DNA of 64,000 bases from Brucella cytisi (lineage in GTDB: Bacteria; Pseudomonadota; Alphaproteobacteria; Rhizobiales; Rhizobiaceae), in assembly GCA_012103075.1 (NCBI GenBank), contig JAAVLQ010000001.1:2159001-2223000 (forward strand). The letters are read 5' to 3'. Made by a program: the position numbers and the translations under genes. How positions within the stretch are numbered: position 1 is the first letter of the stretch; each line of letters starts with the position of its first letter. The notes under the pieces are model-generated. The model searched no databases. It worked only from the letters and a program-made list of their open reading frames with translations, and was not told where the DNA came from. Positions 46,376 through 59,186 of the stretch are shown piece after piece.

Positions 46376-48997
46376 TGACGATCCTTTGCGGCACCACGAT
46401 AACCTTCTTCGGCGAGCTCCCGTTGAGCGCAGCCTTGACGAAGTCAAGTTCGAGCACCGCCTGCTGGATGCTAGCTTGATCAGCGTCGCGGGCGATTGTC
46501 AAATCCCCACGCTTCTTGCCGTTGATCTGCACCGGCATAACGATCTCGTTTTCCACCACCATTGCCGGATCGAATTCCGGCCGGGCACTGCGGGCAACCA
46601 GCGTTTCACGACCGGCAATCTTGCCGCCAAGTACGGCCGGGCACTGTTCAGCCAGATGCGGCATCATCGGCGCCAGCATCAGGATGAGCTTTTCGGTGAC
46701 GTCACGGACGGCACTCTTCAACTCGTCATCCGCATTGCCAGAAGCCACCTGCTGCAGGGGATGCAGCAGCCGTGTTGACCAGCTCATAAAGACGGGCAAC
46801 GCCACGGTTGAAGGCGAGCTTCTCGATATCGTCACCGACAGCCTTGACCGCCTTGTGCGCAGCCTTGGAGACGACAAGGGCTTCACCCTGCGTCCCGGTC
46901 TTGGGCGCAACGTCCTTCAGATGTTCGGCAGCTTCCGCCACCAGACGCCAGACGCGCTGCACAAAACGATGGGCGCCTTCGGCACCGGCTTCCGTCCAGA
47001 TCACGTCACGCTCGGGTGGCGAATCAGACAGCATGAACCAGCGCGCCGTATCAGCACCGTAGGAAGCAATAATGTCATCCGGATCAACAACATTCTTCTT
47101 CGACTTCGACATCTTCTCGATGGAACCGATTTCCACCGGCTCACCGGACGAGAGCAAGGTCGCGCTGCGCTTGCCGTCGGTTTCCTCGATGCGAATGTCG
47201 GCAGGTGCCACCCACTGGCCGTTGGCCTTGTAGGTTTCGTGCACCACCATGCCCTGCGTAAACAGGCCCTTGAACGGCTCGTCGATGCCGACGTGACCGG
47301 CCACCTTCATCGCGCGGGTGAAGAAACGCGAATAGAGCAAATGCAGGATCGCGTGTTCGATACCGCCGATATACTGATCGACCGGCAGCCAGTGATCGGC
47401 GACCTTGCGGTCGGTCGGTTCGTTTTCCCATGGTGCCGTAAAGCGCGCATAGTACCGGGACGAATCGACGAACGTGTCCATCGTATCGGTTTCACGACGC
47501 GCATCGGCACCGCATTTCGGACATTTTACATGGCGCCATGTTGCATGACGGTCGAGCGGATTGCCCGGACGGTCGAACTCGACATCGTCCGGCAGCTTGA
47601 CCGGCAAATCGGCGCGCAGCACCGGATTGACGCCACAGCTTTCGCAATGGATCATCGGGATCGGGCAACCCCAATAGCGCTGGCGCGAAATGCCCCAGTC
47701 GCGCAGACGGAACTGCACCTTGCGGCTTGCCTGCGGGCTGTTGCCGAGACTGGTCTGTTCCAGACGATTCGCCACCTCATTGAAGGCCGCTTCCGGCGTC
47801 ATGCCGTCGAGGAAGCGTGAGTTGATCATCACGCCATCGTCGGTATAGGCCGTTTCGCCGATGCTGAAGCCTGCCGCATCCTCGCCCTTTGGCAGAACGA
47901 CAGGTGTAACCTTCAATTTGTACTTGTTGGCGAAATCCGGGTCGCGCTGATCATGCGCCGGACAGCCGAATACCGCGCCCGTGCCATATTCCATCAGGAC
48001 GAAATTGGCGACATAGACCGGCAGTTCCCAGTTCTCGTCGAACGGGTGCCGGACTTTCACGCCCGTGTCGAAGCCCTTCTTCTCAGCCGTTTCCAGCGCC
48101 GCCAGCGACGTGCCGTGCTGATGGCATTCCTCGATGAAGCCGGTGAGCGAAGCATTGTCGTCGGCCAGTTTCTTCGCCAGCGGATGATCTGCGGAGATCG
48201 CCACGAAAGCCGCACCGAACAGCGTGTCCGGACGGGTCGTATAGACCTCGATTTCCGAGAAACCGGCAGGCGCGGTATTGCCGTCCAGCGCGAAGCGGAC
48301 CTGCAGGCCTTCCGACTTGCCGATCCAGTTGCGCTGCATCAGGCGAACCTTTTCCGGCCACTGGTCGAGCGTATCGAGACCGGCCAGCAATTCCTCGCTG
48401 AAATCCGTGATCTTGAAAAACCACTGCGTCAACTCGCGCTGTTCGACCAGCGCGCCCGAACGCCAGCCGCGACCATCCACCACCTGCTCGTTGGCAAGCA
48501 CGGTGTTGTCGACCGGATCCCCAGTTGACCTTGGAGGTCTTGCGCGTCACCAGACCCTTTTCAAAAAGGTCGATGAACAGCATCTGCTGGCGATGATAAT
48601 ATTCCACATCGCAGGTCGCGAATTCACGTGCCCAGTCGAGCGAAAGCCCCATCGATTTGAGCTGGCTGCGCATCGTGGCGATGTTCTGATAGGTCCATTC
48701 CTTCGGATGCACCTTGTTCTGCATCGCCGCATTTTCCGCAGGCATGCCAAACGCGTCCCATCCCATCGGATGAAGCACGTTGAAACCCTTGGCGCGCTTG
48801 TAACGGGCGACAACGTCACCCATCGCATAGTTGCGCACATGGCCCATATGGATGCGCCCCGATGGATAGGGGAACATCTCGAGCACATAATATTTCTCGC
48901 GGATGTCGCTATTGTCGGTTTCGAAGGTCCGGTCTTCTTCCCAGACTTTCTGCCAATGAGCTTCCGCCACGCGCGGATTATAACGTTCGGCTGCCAT
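46362..48997 (-). CDS. leuS: Leucyl-tRNA synthetase (two frameshifts, conserved Trp read as Arg)
   Basis: Class I synthetase, about 877 residues. HIGH-type motif [20 protein letters not shown], editing domain with TTRPDTLFG, zinc-site [18 protein letters not shown]. Frames break near 48519-48522 (one extra C, expected [15 protein letters not shown]) and near 46770 (expected before [16 protein letters not shown]). The invariant DSSW reads SSRYYARF (47455-47459) and the C-terminal AWPEFDP reads ARPEFDP (46581-46585). Both Trp to Arg changes are what CCTGG read as CCCGG would give. An essential gene; the sequence is at fault. Confidence 0.95.
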
Positions 48998-49119
48998 GAC
49001 CGTATTTACTCGTACGAAGGTGATGCAATAAGGAGAGTCGATGTTTAATGGCGACCTTCACCACGTATTGGCGAAAGCGTCAACCTTTTGCGGATGAAAA
49101 GCCTGAAAGCGAGAGTTTC

Positions 49120-49800
49120 ATGTCAGATATCGTAGCGAACCTGAACACGGTCAAGGCCGCAATCGCCAATGCCGAAGAGGAAGCACAGCGCGACAAGGCT
49201 TCCGTGACGCTCGTCGCCGTATCGAAAACCTTCGATGCCGAAGAAATTCGCCCGGTCCTCGACGCAGGCCAGCGCGTCTTCGGTGAAAACCGCGTGCAGG
49301 AAGCACAAGCCAAATGGCCGGGACTGCGCGACGATTATTCCGGCATCGAACTGCATCTCATCGGCCCGCTGCAATCCAACAAGGCCGCCGATGCCGTCGC
49401 CCTCTTCGATGTCATCGAAACCGTCGACCGTGAAAAGATCGCAGCCGCCTTGGCCGTCGAGATCAAAAAGCAGAACAAGGCCCCAAAGCTCTACGTGCAG
49501 GTGAATACCGGACTTGAAGAACAGAAAGCCGGCATTGCGCCGAAGGAAGCTGTCGCCTTTGTCGAGCGCTGCCGCAAGGAACATGGCCTCGCCATTGAGG
49601 GGCTGATGTGCATCCCGCCTGCGGATGAAAATCCGGGACCGCATTTCGCGCTTCTGGAAAAGCTCGCCCGCGAGGCACAGGTCGAAAAGCTCTCCATGGG
49701 CATGTCGGGCGATTATGAAACCGCCATCGGTTTCGGCGCGACATCTGTGCGTGTCGGCTCGGCCATCTTCGGCGGCAGGACCAATCCGTCTCCCAACTGA
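49120..49800 (+). CDS. yggS: Pyridoxal-phosphate homeostasis protein (YggS/PLPBP family)
   Basis: 226 residues, intact. PLP-binding Lys in LVAVSKTFDAEEI, then FGENRVQEAQAKW, HLIGPLQSNKAADAV, KLYVQVNTGLEEQKAGI, and the phosphate loop SMGMSGDYETAIGFGATSVRVGSAIFG. It stores or transfers PLP and has no known enzymatic turnover. ATG 49120 chosen over an upstream in-frame ATG at 49048. It is divergent from leuS. Confidence 0.92.
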   Translation: MSDIVANLNTVKAAIANAEEEAQRDKASVTLVAVSKTFDAEEIRPVLDAGQRVFGENRVQEAQAKWPGLRDDYSGIELHLIGPLQSNKAADAVALFDVIETVDREKIAAALAVEIKKQNKAPKLYVQVNTGLEEQKAGIAPKEAVAFVERCRKEHGLAIEGLMCIPPADENPGPHFALLEKLAREAQVEKLSMGMSGDYETAIGFGATSVRVGSAIFGGRTNPSPN

Positions 49801-49806
49801 TCGCTT

Positions 49807-50094
49807 TCAGTGCAGGACGATCTCGCCCTGCACATTCGTCCAGTCCGAGGGGCCAAGCAGCCGGAAATGCGTGTAGCTGACCGAATGCAACGGCCCGTCG
49901 ATCTCCCGATTCCAGAATTCGATGAAATGATTGAGAACGGGAAAATCGGGCGCGAGGTCATAATCCTGCCAGACGAAAAGCTGCAGCAGATGCGGGTGAT
50001 CAGGCAAGTGGTAGAAAACTTTCGCCGTGGTCAGACCATAACCGGCGAGCTGGAGTTCGAAGGCTGACTTTGCGTTCAAAGTGGACGTCGTCAT
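49807..50094 (-). CDS. usg: Usg family protein
   Basis: 95 residues, intact. FELQLAGYGLTTAKVFYHLPDHPHLLQLFVWQDYDLAPDFPVLNHFIEFW is the Usg signature. The function is unknown; in Caulobacter the gene lies beside tryptophan biosynthesis. Here it is convergent with yggS. Confidence 0.88.
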   Translation of the reverse strand: MTTSTLNAKSAFELQLAGYGLTTAKVFYHLPDHPHLLQLFVWQDYDLAPDFPVLNHFIEFWNREIDGPLHSVSYTHFRLLGPSDWTNVQGEIVLH

Positions 50095-50422
50095 GGCGAT
50101 TTCCCCTTTTTGTGAAGAGCCTTATTGTCAGGCTCCTGAATAGGAGATAATCACTTCAAATGGTTTTAAACTGTAAAACAATATATTAGCACCATTCGAC
50201 AGCGAGTGCTGCCAGTTGCTATTTCTAACGATGCGTCATTGTGGATCATGGACGCGCCGATTGTCTAATTTACCTTGCCCGCAATGGAAGGTAGACAGGG
50301 CACCCGATGGTCTCGCCTTTCACGGTGGACCGTCTCATCCGGCGGGAGGTGCCGGTCAGTTTTTGGGTGCATTTATACGAGCGGGATATCGTCCGGCTCG
50401 CGGAATGCTGAAGGAGGAAATC
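50095..50422. other. Intergenic region between usg and acs
   Basis: About 330 bases with the divergent promoters of usg and acs. TTTTAAACTGTAAAACA (50165-50181) is a short dyad. No gene seen. Confidence 0.45.
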
Positions 50423-52378
50423 ATGTCGGAAAAGCTTTACCCGGTCCTTGCCGAGGCAAAGAGAAACACGCTCATCGACAACGCAACCTATCTCGAATGG
50501 TATCAGGAAAGCGTGAGCGACCCGGACAGCTTTTGGGCAAAGCACGGACGGCGCATCGACTGGTTCAAGCCCTTCACCAAGGTCAAGAACACCGATTTCA
50601 ACGGCGACGTATCCATCAAATGGTATGAGGACGGCGTTACCAACGTTTCCTATAACTGTATCGACCGCCACCTGAAGAGCCGTGGTGATCAGGTTGCGAT
50701 CATCTGGGAAGGCGACAATCCCTATATCGACAAGAAGATCACCTATCGCGAATTGCATGAGAATGTCTGCCGCCTCGCCAATGTGCTGAAGAAGCACGGC
50801 GTTAAGAAGGGCGACCGCGTCACGATCTATCTGCCGATGATCCCGGAAGCGGCTTATGCGATGCTGGCCTGCGCGCGCATCGGCGCTGTGCATTCCGTCG
50901 TCTTCGCCGGTTTCTCGCCGGAAGCACTTGCCGGTCGCATCGTCGACTGCGAATCCACTTTCGTCATCACGGCCGATGAAGGCGTGCGCGGCGGCAAACC
51001 TGTTCCGCTGAAGGAAAACACCGATACCGCCATCGACATTGCAGCCAAGCAATATGTCATGGTCAACAAGGTTCTTACCGTGCGCCGCACCGGCGGCAAG
51101 GTGAGCTGGGGACCGGGCCGCGATCTCTGGTACCATCAGGAAGTTGCTAGCGTCGAACCGACCTGCGATCCCGAACCGATGAATGCGGAAGACCCGCTCT
51201 TCATCCTCTACACCTCCGGCTCCACCGGCAAGCCGAAGGGCGTGCTGCACACAACCGGCGGCTATCTCGTCTATGCATCGATGACGCATCAATATGTCTT
51301 CGACTATCATGACGGCGACATCTACTGGTGCACGGCGGATGTGGGCTGGGTGACAGGTCACTCCTATATCGTCTACGGCCCGCTCGCCAATGGCGCGACG
51401 ACGTTGATGTTCGAGGGTGTGCCCAACTTCCCCGATCAAGGACGTTTCTGGGAAGTCGTCGACAAGCATCACGTCAACATCTTCTACACTGCGCCTACGG
51501 CCATCCGCGCCCTGATGGGCGCCGGCGATGAATTCGTCACCCGCTCGTCGCGCTCGACGCTGCGCCTGCTCGGTTCGGTTGGCGAGCCGATCAATCCGGA
51601 AGCCCGGGAATGGTATTACAACGTCGTTGGTGACCAGCGGTCGCCGATTGTCGATACATGGTGGCAGACGGAAACCGGCGGTATTCTCATCACCCCGCTG
51701 CCCGGCGCGACAGACCTGAAGCCGGGCTCTGCAACGCGTCCGTTCTTCGGTATCAAGCCGGAACTGGTCGATAATGAAGGCGTTATCATTGAAGGTGCCG
51801 TGGACGGTAATCTCTGCATCATCGACAGCTGGCCGGGTCAGATGCGCACGCTTTACGGCGATCACAAGCGCTTCATCGAAGCCTACTTCTCGACCTATAA
51901 GGGCAAGTACTTTACCGGCGACGGCTGCCGTCGCGACGAAGACGGTTACTACTGGATCACGGGCCGCGTCGATGACGTGCTCAACATTTCCGGCCATCGC
52001 CTCGGCACGGCGGAAATCGAATCGGCACTCGTCTCGCATCACTCGGTTTCAGAAGCCGCCGTTGTGGGCTATCCGCATCCGATCAAGGGACAGGGCATCT
52101 ATTGCTATGTCACGCTGATGACCGGCGAAGCAGTTCAGGACGAAGATGCCCTGCGCAAGGAGCTGACCCAGCACGTGCGCAAGGAGATCGGCCCTATCGC
52201 CACGCCGGACAAGATCCAGTTCTCGCCGGGCCTGCCGAAAACCCGCTCGGGCAAGATCATGCGCCGCATCCTGCGCAAGATCGCCGAAGACGAGTTCGGC
52301 GCACTGGGCGATACCTCGACCCTAGCCGATCCGGGCGTCGTGGACGACCTGATCGAAAATCGCCAGAACAAGAAATAA
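50423..52378 (+). CDS. acs: Acetyl-CoA synthetase (conserved Trp read as Arg)
   Basis: Activates acetate to acetyl-CoA through acetyl-AMP. 651 residues, frame intact. ATP loop [36 protein letters not shown] and the acetylation-site loop [15 protein letters not shown] 50423 follows AAGGAGG; an upstream in-frame start at 50216 would add unrelated residues. At 51603-51607 the protein reads [10 protein letters not shown], where Acs proteins have INPEAWEWY; CCTGG read as CCCGG explains it. Ends in a strong terminator. Together with the thiolase it routes acetate into C4 units. Confidence 0.95.
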   Translation: MSEKLYPVLAEAKRNTLIDNATYLEWYQESVSDPDSFWAKHGRRIDWFKPFTKVKNTDFNGDVSIKWYEDGVTNVSYNCIDRHLKSRGDQVAIIWEGDNPYIDKKITYRELHENVCRLANVLKKHGVKKGDRVTIYLPMIPEAAYAMLACARIGAVHSVVFAGFSPEALAGRIVDCESTFVITADEGVRGGKPVPLKENTDTAIDIAAKQYVMVNKVLTVRRTGGKVSWGPGRDLWYHQEVASVEPTCDPEPMNAEDPLFILYTSGSTGKPKGVLHTTGGYLVYASMTHQYVFDYHDGDIYWCTADVGWVTGHSYIVYGPLANGATTLMFEGVPNFPDQGRFWEVVDKHHVNIFYTAPTAIRALMGAGDEFVTRSSRSTLRLLGSVGEPINPEAREWYYNVVGDQRSPIVDTWWQTETGGILITPLPGATDLKPGSATRPFFGIKPELVDNEGVIIEGAVDGNLCIIDSWPGQMRTLYGDHKRFIEAYFSTYKGKYFTGDGCRRDEDGYYWITGRVDDVLNISGHRLGTAEIESALVSHHSVSEAAVVGYPHPIKGQGIYCYVTLMTGEAVQDEDALRKELTQHVRKEIGPIATPDKIQFSPGLPKTRSGKIMRRILRKIAEDEFGALGDTSTLADPGVVDDLIENRQNKK

Positions 52379-52408
52379 TAAAAGCCCCGGTTTCCCGGGG
52401 CTTTTTTT
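52379..52408 (+). terminator. Terminator of acs
   Basis: AAAGCCCCGGTTTCCCGGGGC then TTTTTTT, immediately after the acs stop. Confidence 0.9.
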
Positions 52409-52445
52409 CGACGCTGCCTGAGAAGGCACCCAAGTTTGGTGGGAT

Positions 52446-52560
52446 TTTCGTTCTGCACGCCGAAAATCGTGATCTTCGAGAACCGGAGCGGAGTGTACTT
52501 AAAGTACATGAGCACCGGAAGCGCAGAAGAGCGCGATTTGCAGGCCACCAAGGCGACAAT
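52446..52560. repeat. Palindromic dispersed element
   Basis: Contains GTGTACTTAAAGTACATGAG, a TGTACTT-AAGTACA dyad, inside a larger CCGGAGCGG / CCGGAAGCGC imperfect palindrome. I recall this sequence as repeated in Brucella-group genomes, but only one copy is in the window. Confidence 0.55.
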
Positions 52561-52572
52561 ATCCCAAGCCTA

Positions 52573-52782
52573 TTAGAAATCGATCGACCGCCCCTTGATC
52601 TCCCAATCGCCGAAACGGGCGGGGTCCTTGCCGCCGCGACCACCGATTTCGCGGGGCGCTTCGTTTGCCTTTTCGGCAGCGCGACGCGCTTCGGCTTCCT
52701 TCAATGCGCGCTGAGCAGCAGGCGGTAGGTCTTCGAACGTGCGCTTGTCAACGTTTTGCGGGCTTTCGGTTTTTTCGCTCAT
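52573..52782 (-). CDS. DUF1674 protein (SDHAF4 homologue)
   Basis: 69 residues, intact, very polar. The C-terminal GGRGGKDPARFGDWEIKGRSIDF is the DUF1674 signature shared with mitochondrial SDHAF4, which protects flavinated SdhA during complex II assembly. The same role here is inferred from homology. Divergent from htpX and convergent with acs. Confidence 0.88.
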   Translation of the reverse strand: MSEKTESPQNVDKRTFEDLPPAAQRALKEAEARRAAEKANEAPREIGGRGGKDPARFGDWEIKGRSIDF

Positions 52783-52915
52783 CGGTCACAATCCCGTTCT
52801 CGGTTTTACTTCGAACATTGAAGCAAAGCCTGTTCATACCCATCATATAGGCAGAAAGGCTTACCGTGCAAAACCCTTGCGGGTCATGTAACCTAAGATT
52901 TGGAGACCGCCGCGG

Positions 52916-53881
52916 ATGAATATGACGAAAACTGCCATGCTGATCGCCCTCATGACGGTCATGTTCATGAGCATCGGCTATTTGCTGGGCGGCGGCGGCG
53001 GCATGATGATTGCGCTTGTGATTGCAGTCGCCATGAACCTGTTCGGTTACTGGAACTCCGACAAGATGGTGCTTCGCATGTACAATGCGCAGGAAGTGGA
53101 TGAGCGCAGCGCGCCGGATTATTACCGCATGGTGAGCGGGCTGGCCGCCAATGCGGGCATTCCGATGCCGAAGGTCTACGTTATCCACGAAGACCAGCCG
53201 AACGCTTTTGCCACAGGCCGCAACCCCGAAAATGCTGCCGTTGCAGCCACGACTGGCCTCCTCCACCGCCTGACGCCGGAAGAAGTCGCAGGCGTGATGG
53301 CGCACGAGCTGGCGCACGTCCAGAACCGCGACACACTGACCATGACCATCGTCGCAACACTTGCCGGTGCCATATCCATGCTCGGCAATTTCGCCTTCTT
53401 CCTAGGCGGAAACCGCGAGAACGGCAACGGCATCATGGGCGTGGTCGGCACCATTCTTGCCATGATCGTCGCGCCCTTCGCCGCAATGATCGTGCAGATG
53501 GCTATCAGCCGCACCCGCGAATATGCCGCCGACAAGCGCGGCGCGGAAATCTGCGGCAATCCGCTGTGGCTGTCCTCGGCGCTGGGCAAAATCGCGCGCG
53601 GCGCCAAGGCCATCCCGAACGAGGAAGCCGAACACAATCCGGCAACCGCGCATATGTTCATCATCAATCCTTTGAGCGGACGTGGCGCAGACAATCTTTT
53701 CTCCACACACCCTGATACCGATAACCGCATCGCCGCACTTGAACAGATGGCTGCCGAAATGGGCATCCGCTCGGCTGGAATGGCACCGCGTGCCGCTGCC
53801 CCTTCCCAAAGCAGTGGTCCATGGGGTAATGCAGGCGGTAACAGCAATGGCGGTTCGGGTTTTCGCGGACCGTGGTCATAA
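52916..53881 (+). CDS. htpX: Membrane zinc metalloprotease HtpX
   Basis: 321 residues, intact. Two N-terminal helices ([34 protein letters not shown]), Zn site [10 protein letters not shown] (HExxH) with the third ligand Glu in [14 protein letters not shown], and two further helices. It degrades misfolded inner-membrane proteins under stress. A Gly/Ser/Asn-rich tail ends FRGPWS. The rsmB start follows seven bases later. Confidence 0.93.
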   Translation: MNMTKTAMLIALMTVMFMSIGYLLGGGGGMMIALVIAVAMNLFGYWNSDKMVLRMYNAQEVDERSAPDYYRMVSGLAANAGIPMPKVYVIHEDQPNAFATGRNPENAAVAATTGLLHRLTPEEVAGVMAHELAHVQNRDTLTMTIVATLAGAISMLGNFAFFLGGNRENGNGIMGVVGTILAMIVAPFAAMIVQMAISRTREYAADKRGAEICGNPLWLSSALGKIARGAKAIPNEEAEHNPATAHMFIINPLSGRGADNLFSTHPDTDNRIAALEQMAAEMGIRSAGMAPRAAAPSQSSGPWGNAGGNSNGGSGFRGPWS

Positions 53882-53887
53882 ATAAAG

Positions 53888-55307
53888 TTGAACAGTGTGA
53901 ACGATAAAAAGCCCGCGCCAAAGCGTGGAAATAAAAAGCCGCAAACGAATAACAGCGCCGCAGACCTGCGCCCCGGTCTGGCGGCGCGTTTGTGTGCTGC
54001 ACGCCTTCTCGGTGCGGTGATCGAAAAGAACACCTCGCTCGACGGCCTGACCGACAATACGCACGGCCATCCGCAATATCTGGCGCTGGAGCCGCGCGAC
54101 CGCGCGCTGGTTCGCGCCATTCTCGGCTCTGCGCTCCGCAATCGCGGCAGCATCGAACGCGCCATCAACAAGCGGCTCGACCGGCCATTGCCGGAAAAAT
54201 GCCCTAGCGTTGAAACATCTTCTGCATGTCGCCATCGCCCAGATTTTCTATCTGAACCTGCCCGATCATTCGGCGGTCGATCTTGCGGTGGAAGCGGCGA
54301 ACAATGATCCGCGCAATCGCAAATATGCTGGTCTCGTCAATGCGCTGCTGCGTCGACTTTCGCGTAACAAGGAACGTGCTCTCGCCCACACGCTTGAGCC
54401 CGAAACCAACGTGCCGGAGTGGTTTGCCAAAAGCATCACCGACGCCTATGGCGCGGAAAAAGCAGCAGCCATTCTTGCCATGCATGCCTATGAGCCGCCG
54501 ATCGATTTCACCGTCAAGGGTGACGCAAAGGCATGGGCCGAAAAGCTCGGTGGTGTCGCGCTGCCCAACGGTTCGGTGCGCCTGCAAACGGTCGAAGGCA
54601 ATCTTACCGACCTGCCCGGCTTTGCCGAGGGGGACTGGTGGGTGCAGGATGTGGCCGCGAGCCTGCCTGCACGCCTGATGGGTGATATCAAGGGCAAACG
54701 GGTTGCCGACCTGTGCGCTGCCCCCGGCGGCAAGACGGCGCAGCTCATACTTCAGGGCGCCGACGTGACCGCGCTCGACCTTTCCGAAAACCGGCTGAAG
54801 CGCCTGCGCGGCAATCTGGAACGTCTCGGTTTCGAGGCGAAGACCGTTGCCACCAATCTGATGGATTTCCAGCCGGAGGAACTGTTCGACGCCGTGCTTC
54901 TGGATGCGCCCTGCTCTTCCACCGGCACTGTGCGCCGTCATCCAGACGTGCCTTGGACCAAGACGCCGCAGGACATAGCAAAGCTTGCCGAACTTCAGGG
55001 CAAACTTTTGGCGCACACGGCTACTCTGGTCAAACCCGGCGGCGTAATCGTCTTTTCCAATTGTTCGCTGCACCCGCTCGAAGGCGAGGAAATGGCGCGC
55101 AAGGCAGCGGAAAATCTGTTGCTGGAACCTTTCCCGATCACGGAGCAGGATTTCCCCAGTCTGAACGGGCTTCTGGAAGGACTGGTCACAGCAGAAGGCT
55201 TTCTGCGATCCACCCCGGCAGACCTGCCGCCGGATCGTTTTGAAGGCAATCCGCACATGGCTGGCATGGACGGTTTCTTCGCGGCCCGCTTCAAGCGCCG
55301 GGCCTGA
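53888..55307 (+). CDS. rsmB: 16S rRNA m5C methyltransferase RsmB-like (one frameshift)
   Basis: Methylates C967 of 16S rRNA in E. coli. N-terminal NusB-like domain (AARLCAARLLGAVIEKNTSLDGL, LVRAILGSALRNRGSIERAI), then the SAM-binding domain: DLCAAPGGKTAQL, LLDAPCSSTGTVRRHPD, and SNCSLHPLEGEE; both PCS and NCS cysteines are present. One extra T near 54200 breaks the frame; corrected it reads LPEKALALKHLLHVAIAQIF. Rejoined length about 472. TTG 53888 or GTG 53897 starts it. Cotranscribed with htpX. Confidence 0.9.
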
Positions 55308-55438
55308 GACCGGATATAAGCAAACAAATCGTATAATTTGCCATAACGGGTCGCGATACCCGTTATGGTTAACGCTCGATTCACCATTTCTGTACAATTG
55401 TATCAAAGGAACTGGCTGTTCGATCTGGCCAAACAATA

Positions 55439-57179
55439 ATGACAAACGATACGGAGAAAGACCGGGTGGCAGTCGCCCTCAGCGAAACCCCACATCTTTG
55501 GGGATTGGCCGTTGCACAGGCTTGGCGCAAGTTCAGCCGCCGTCTGCGCATGGGGCCGCTTTATCGCTGGCGCTTCACCGGCTTCACCCCGGATCGTATC
55601 CTGATCGCTCCGCCCGACCTGCGCGTTGCCGACGCGCAATTGGCACAGGAATTCTATCACGGCCGTTTTGCGCTGGCCGGTCGTCTGGTCGAAACCGGCG
55701 GATTGTCGCCTTTCGCCGTCGAACCGCCGACGCCGGAATGGGAAGCAGCGCTTCAGAGTTTCGGCTGGCTCCGTCATCTGAAAAGTGCCAATAGCGAACT
55801 GGCAACCGCTAATGCGCGCGCGCTCGTCGATGACTGGATGCGCATGTTCGGCAAGCGGATCGGCGGCATCGCCCGGTCACCGGAAGTCACTGCCCAACGC
55901 ATCATCGCCCGGCTTCAGCATTCAAACCTTATTCTGTCAGGCGCCGAACTTCCCGCCTATCGCCGCTTCATGCGCTCGCTCGCCATGCAGGTGCGTTATC
56001 TGCGCACCGTTGCCGCCGCCATGGATGATGGCGAGGAACGGTTGCGCGCCCGTATCGCGTTGGCATTCGCCGCTCTGGCTCTGCCTGTTTCGCCACCGAC
56101 GGCACGCGCCGCCCGGCGCAATCTGGAGTACGAGCTGAAACGCCAGATTCTGCCCGATGGCGGACATATCTCGCGCAATCCCGTTACAGTTCTGGAACTG
56201 CTGGCCGATCTTCTGCCGCTCCGCCAGACCTATGCCAATGGCACGGAAGCCCCGCCCAAGGCGCTGATCGAAGCCGTCGAGCGCATGTTGCCGGCCCTGC
56301 GCTTCTTCCGCCATCAGGATGGCAGCCTTGCGCTTTTCAACGGCGTCGGCCCGACCATGCCGGAACGCATCATCTCGGTTCTCAGGCATGACGAGACCGC
56401 TGGATCGCCGCTGACCCATGCGCCCTATTCCGGCTATGAACGGCTTTCGATGGGTTCGACCACCATCATCGCCGATACCGGACTGCCGCCGCCGGTCACA
56501 GCTTCGCGGGATGCCCATGCCGGTTGTCTCGCCTTCGAAATGTCCTCCGGGCGCCAGCGCTATATCGTCAATTCCGGTATTGACCGTTTCGGTCCGCCGG
56601 AATTTCGTCCATTAGGTCGTTCCACGGCTGCGCACTCCACGGCCACCATCAACGACACCTCATCGTGCCGCTTCAGCCTCAATGCGGGTCTCTCCAACAT
56701 GATCGGCACGCCGATCATTGCAGGCCCGACCCGCGTGCAGCGTGACCGGATCGAGGAAATGGGGCGGCAGGGGCTTTGTTGCCAGCCATGACGGCTATGC
56801 GCGCCTGTTCGGCATCTATCACGAACGTCGCCTTGTGCTGTCGCACAATGGCAGCGTCATTCAGGGGCAGACCGCTTCTATCGCGGCGATGGCCGCCCGT
56901 TGAAGGCGAACGGACGCGACAATATCGCGGTGCGTTTCCATCTGCATCCGTCGGTCGATATTTCCTTCGATGAGAACGGATTGATCGTTCTGTCGGCGGA
57001 TCGCGACGATACCGGTCTTCTCCTGTTTTGAAGTTGCGCCGCAACTGGAAGATTCGATCTTCTTTGCGGGCTTCCGCGGCCCCGTGACATCGAAGCAGAT
57101 CGTGCTCTCCTTCCCGGCATCAGAATTGCCGGAAGTGAACTGGCAGTTCAGCCGCGTCGCACTCGGCAGTTACGTATAA
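55439..57179 (+). CDS. Heparinase II/III-family protein (three frameshifts)
   Basis: About 579 residues. Alpha-helical N-terminal toroid (RMGPLYRWRFTGFTPDRILI, LVDDWMRMFGKRIGG, LRYLRTVAAAMDDG-like) and a C-terminal beta-sheet domain (GYERLSMGSTTIIADTG, SRDAHAGCLAFEMSSG, NSGIDRFGPPEF). Frame errors: extra G near 56770-56773 (RQGFVASHDGYARLFG), a missing base near 56870 (GQDRFYRGDGRPLKANGRDN), extra T near 57026-57029 (LLLFEVAPQLEDSI). The corrected end is ALGSYV with TAA at 57177-57179. The substrate in Rhizobiales is unknown, though often associated with rsmB and purH, as here. Confidence 0.82.
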
Positions 57180-57384
57180 TCCGCTCTCAACCCCTCACCA
57201 CGGGGAGGCGCGGCAGCGCCGTCTCGAAGGGTCGAGGGTCAACGGGACCGAATGCGGGGCAAGAAATACCTCTTCACCGTTCTTTTCCGGCCTTTTGCGG
57301 TAGGATTCTCGGCGCGCCTGTGTTAGGGCGAGCCGTCCACTTTCCTGAACGCATCCGTTTCAGCAACGAAGAGACCAACTCCCT
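57180..57384. other. Intergenic region with a GC-rich repeat
   Basis: GAGGCGCGGCAGCGCCGTCT and TCGAAGGGTCGAGGG (57207-57239) resemble the dispersed repeat at 17.7 kb. The rest holds the purH promoter. Confidence 0.5.
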
Positions 57385-59000
<1,616 letters not shown>

Positions 59001-59001
<1 letters not shown>

Positions 59002-59058
59002 AGCTTTTACGCATTATCCTGCGCAAAACCGCTCCGCACTTTTGCTGGAAATGCTCTA
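59001..59058. repeat. Rhizobiales-type short repeat
   Basis: TTTTACGCATTATCCTGCGC and AAAACCGCTCCGCACTTTTG, same family as the copies at 21.5 and 44.6 kb. Confidence 0.7.
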
Positions 59059-59078
59059 CCCCCTTATAACAAGTATTT

Positions 59079-59118
59079 ATTGAGGCCCCGGAACCAACCA
59101 TTCCGGGGCCTCGTTTTC
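59079..59118 (+). terminator. Terminator of purH
   Basis: GAGGCCCCGGAA-CCAACCA-TTCCGGGGCCTC followed by GTTTTC. Confidence 0.85.
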
Positions 59119-59186
59119 ATTGAGTTTCACATTGTTTCGTTTAAATTCGCTTTCAACATCGACCGGATCAACGGAGGAGCCCGCCC

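Noticed and set aside
52499-52530. Riboswitch in the palindromic element near 52.5 kb
   Set aside because: It lies downstream of acs and of the DUF1674 gene on both strands, not in a 5' leader, so a riboswitch is unlikely.
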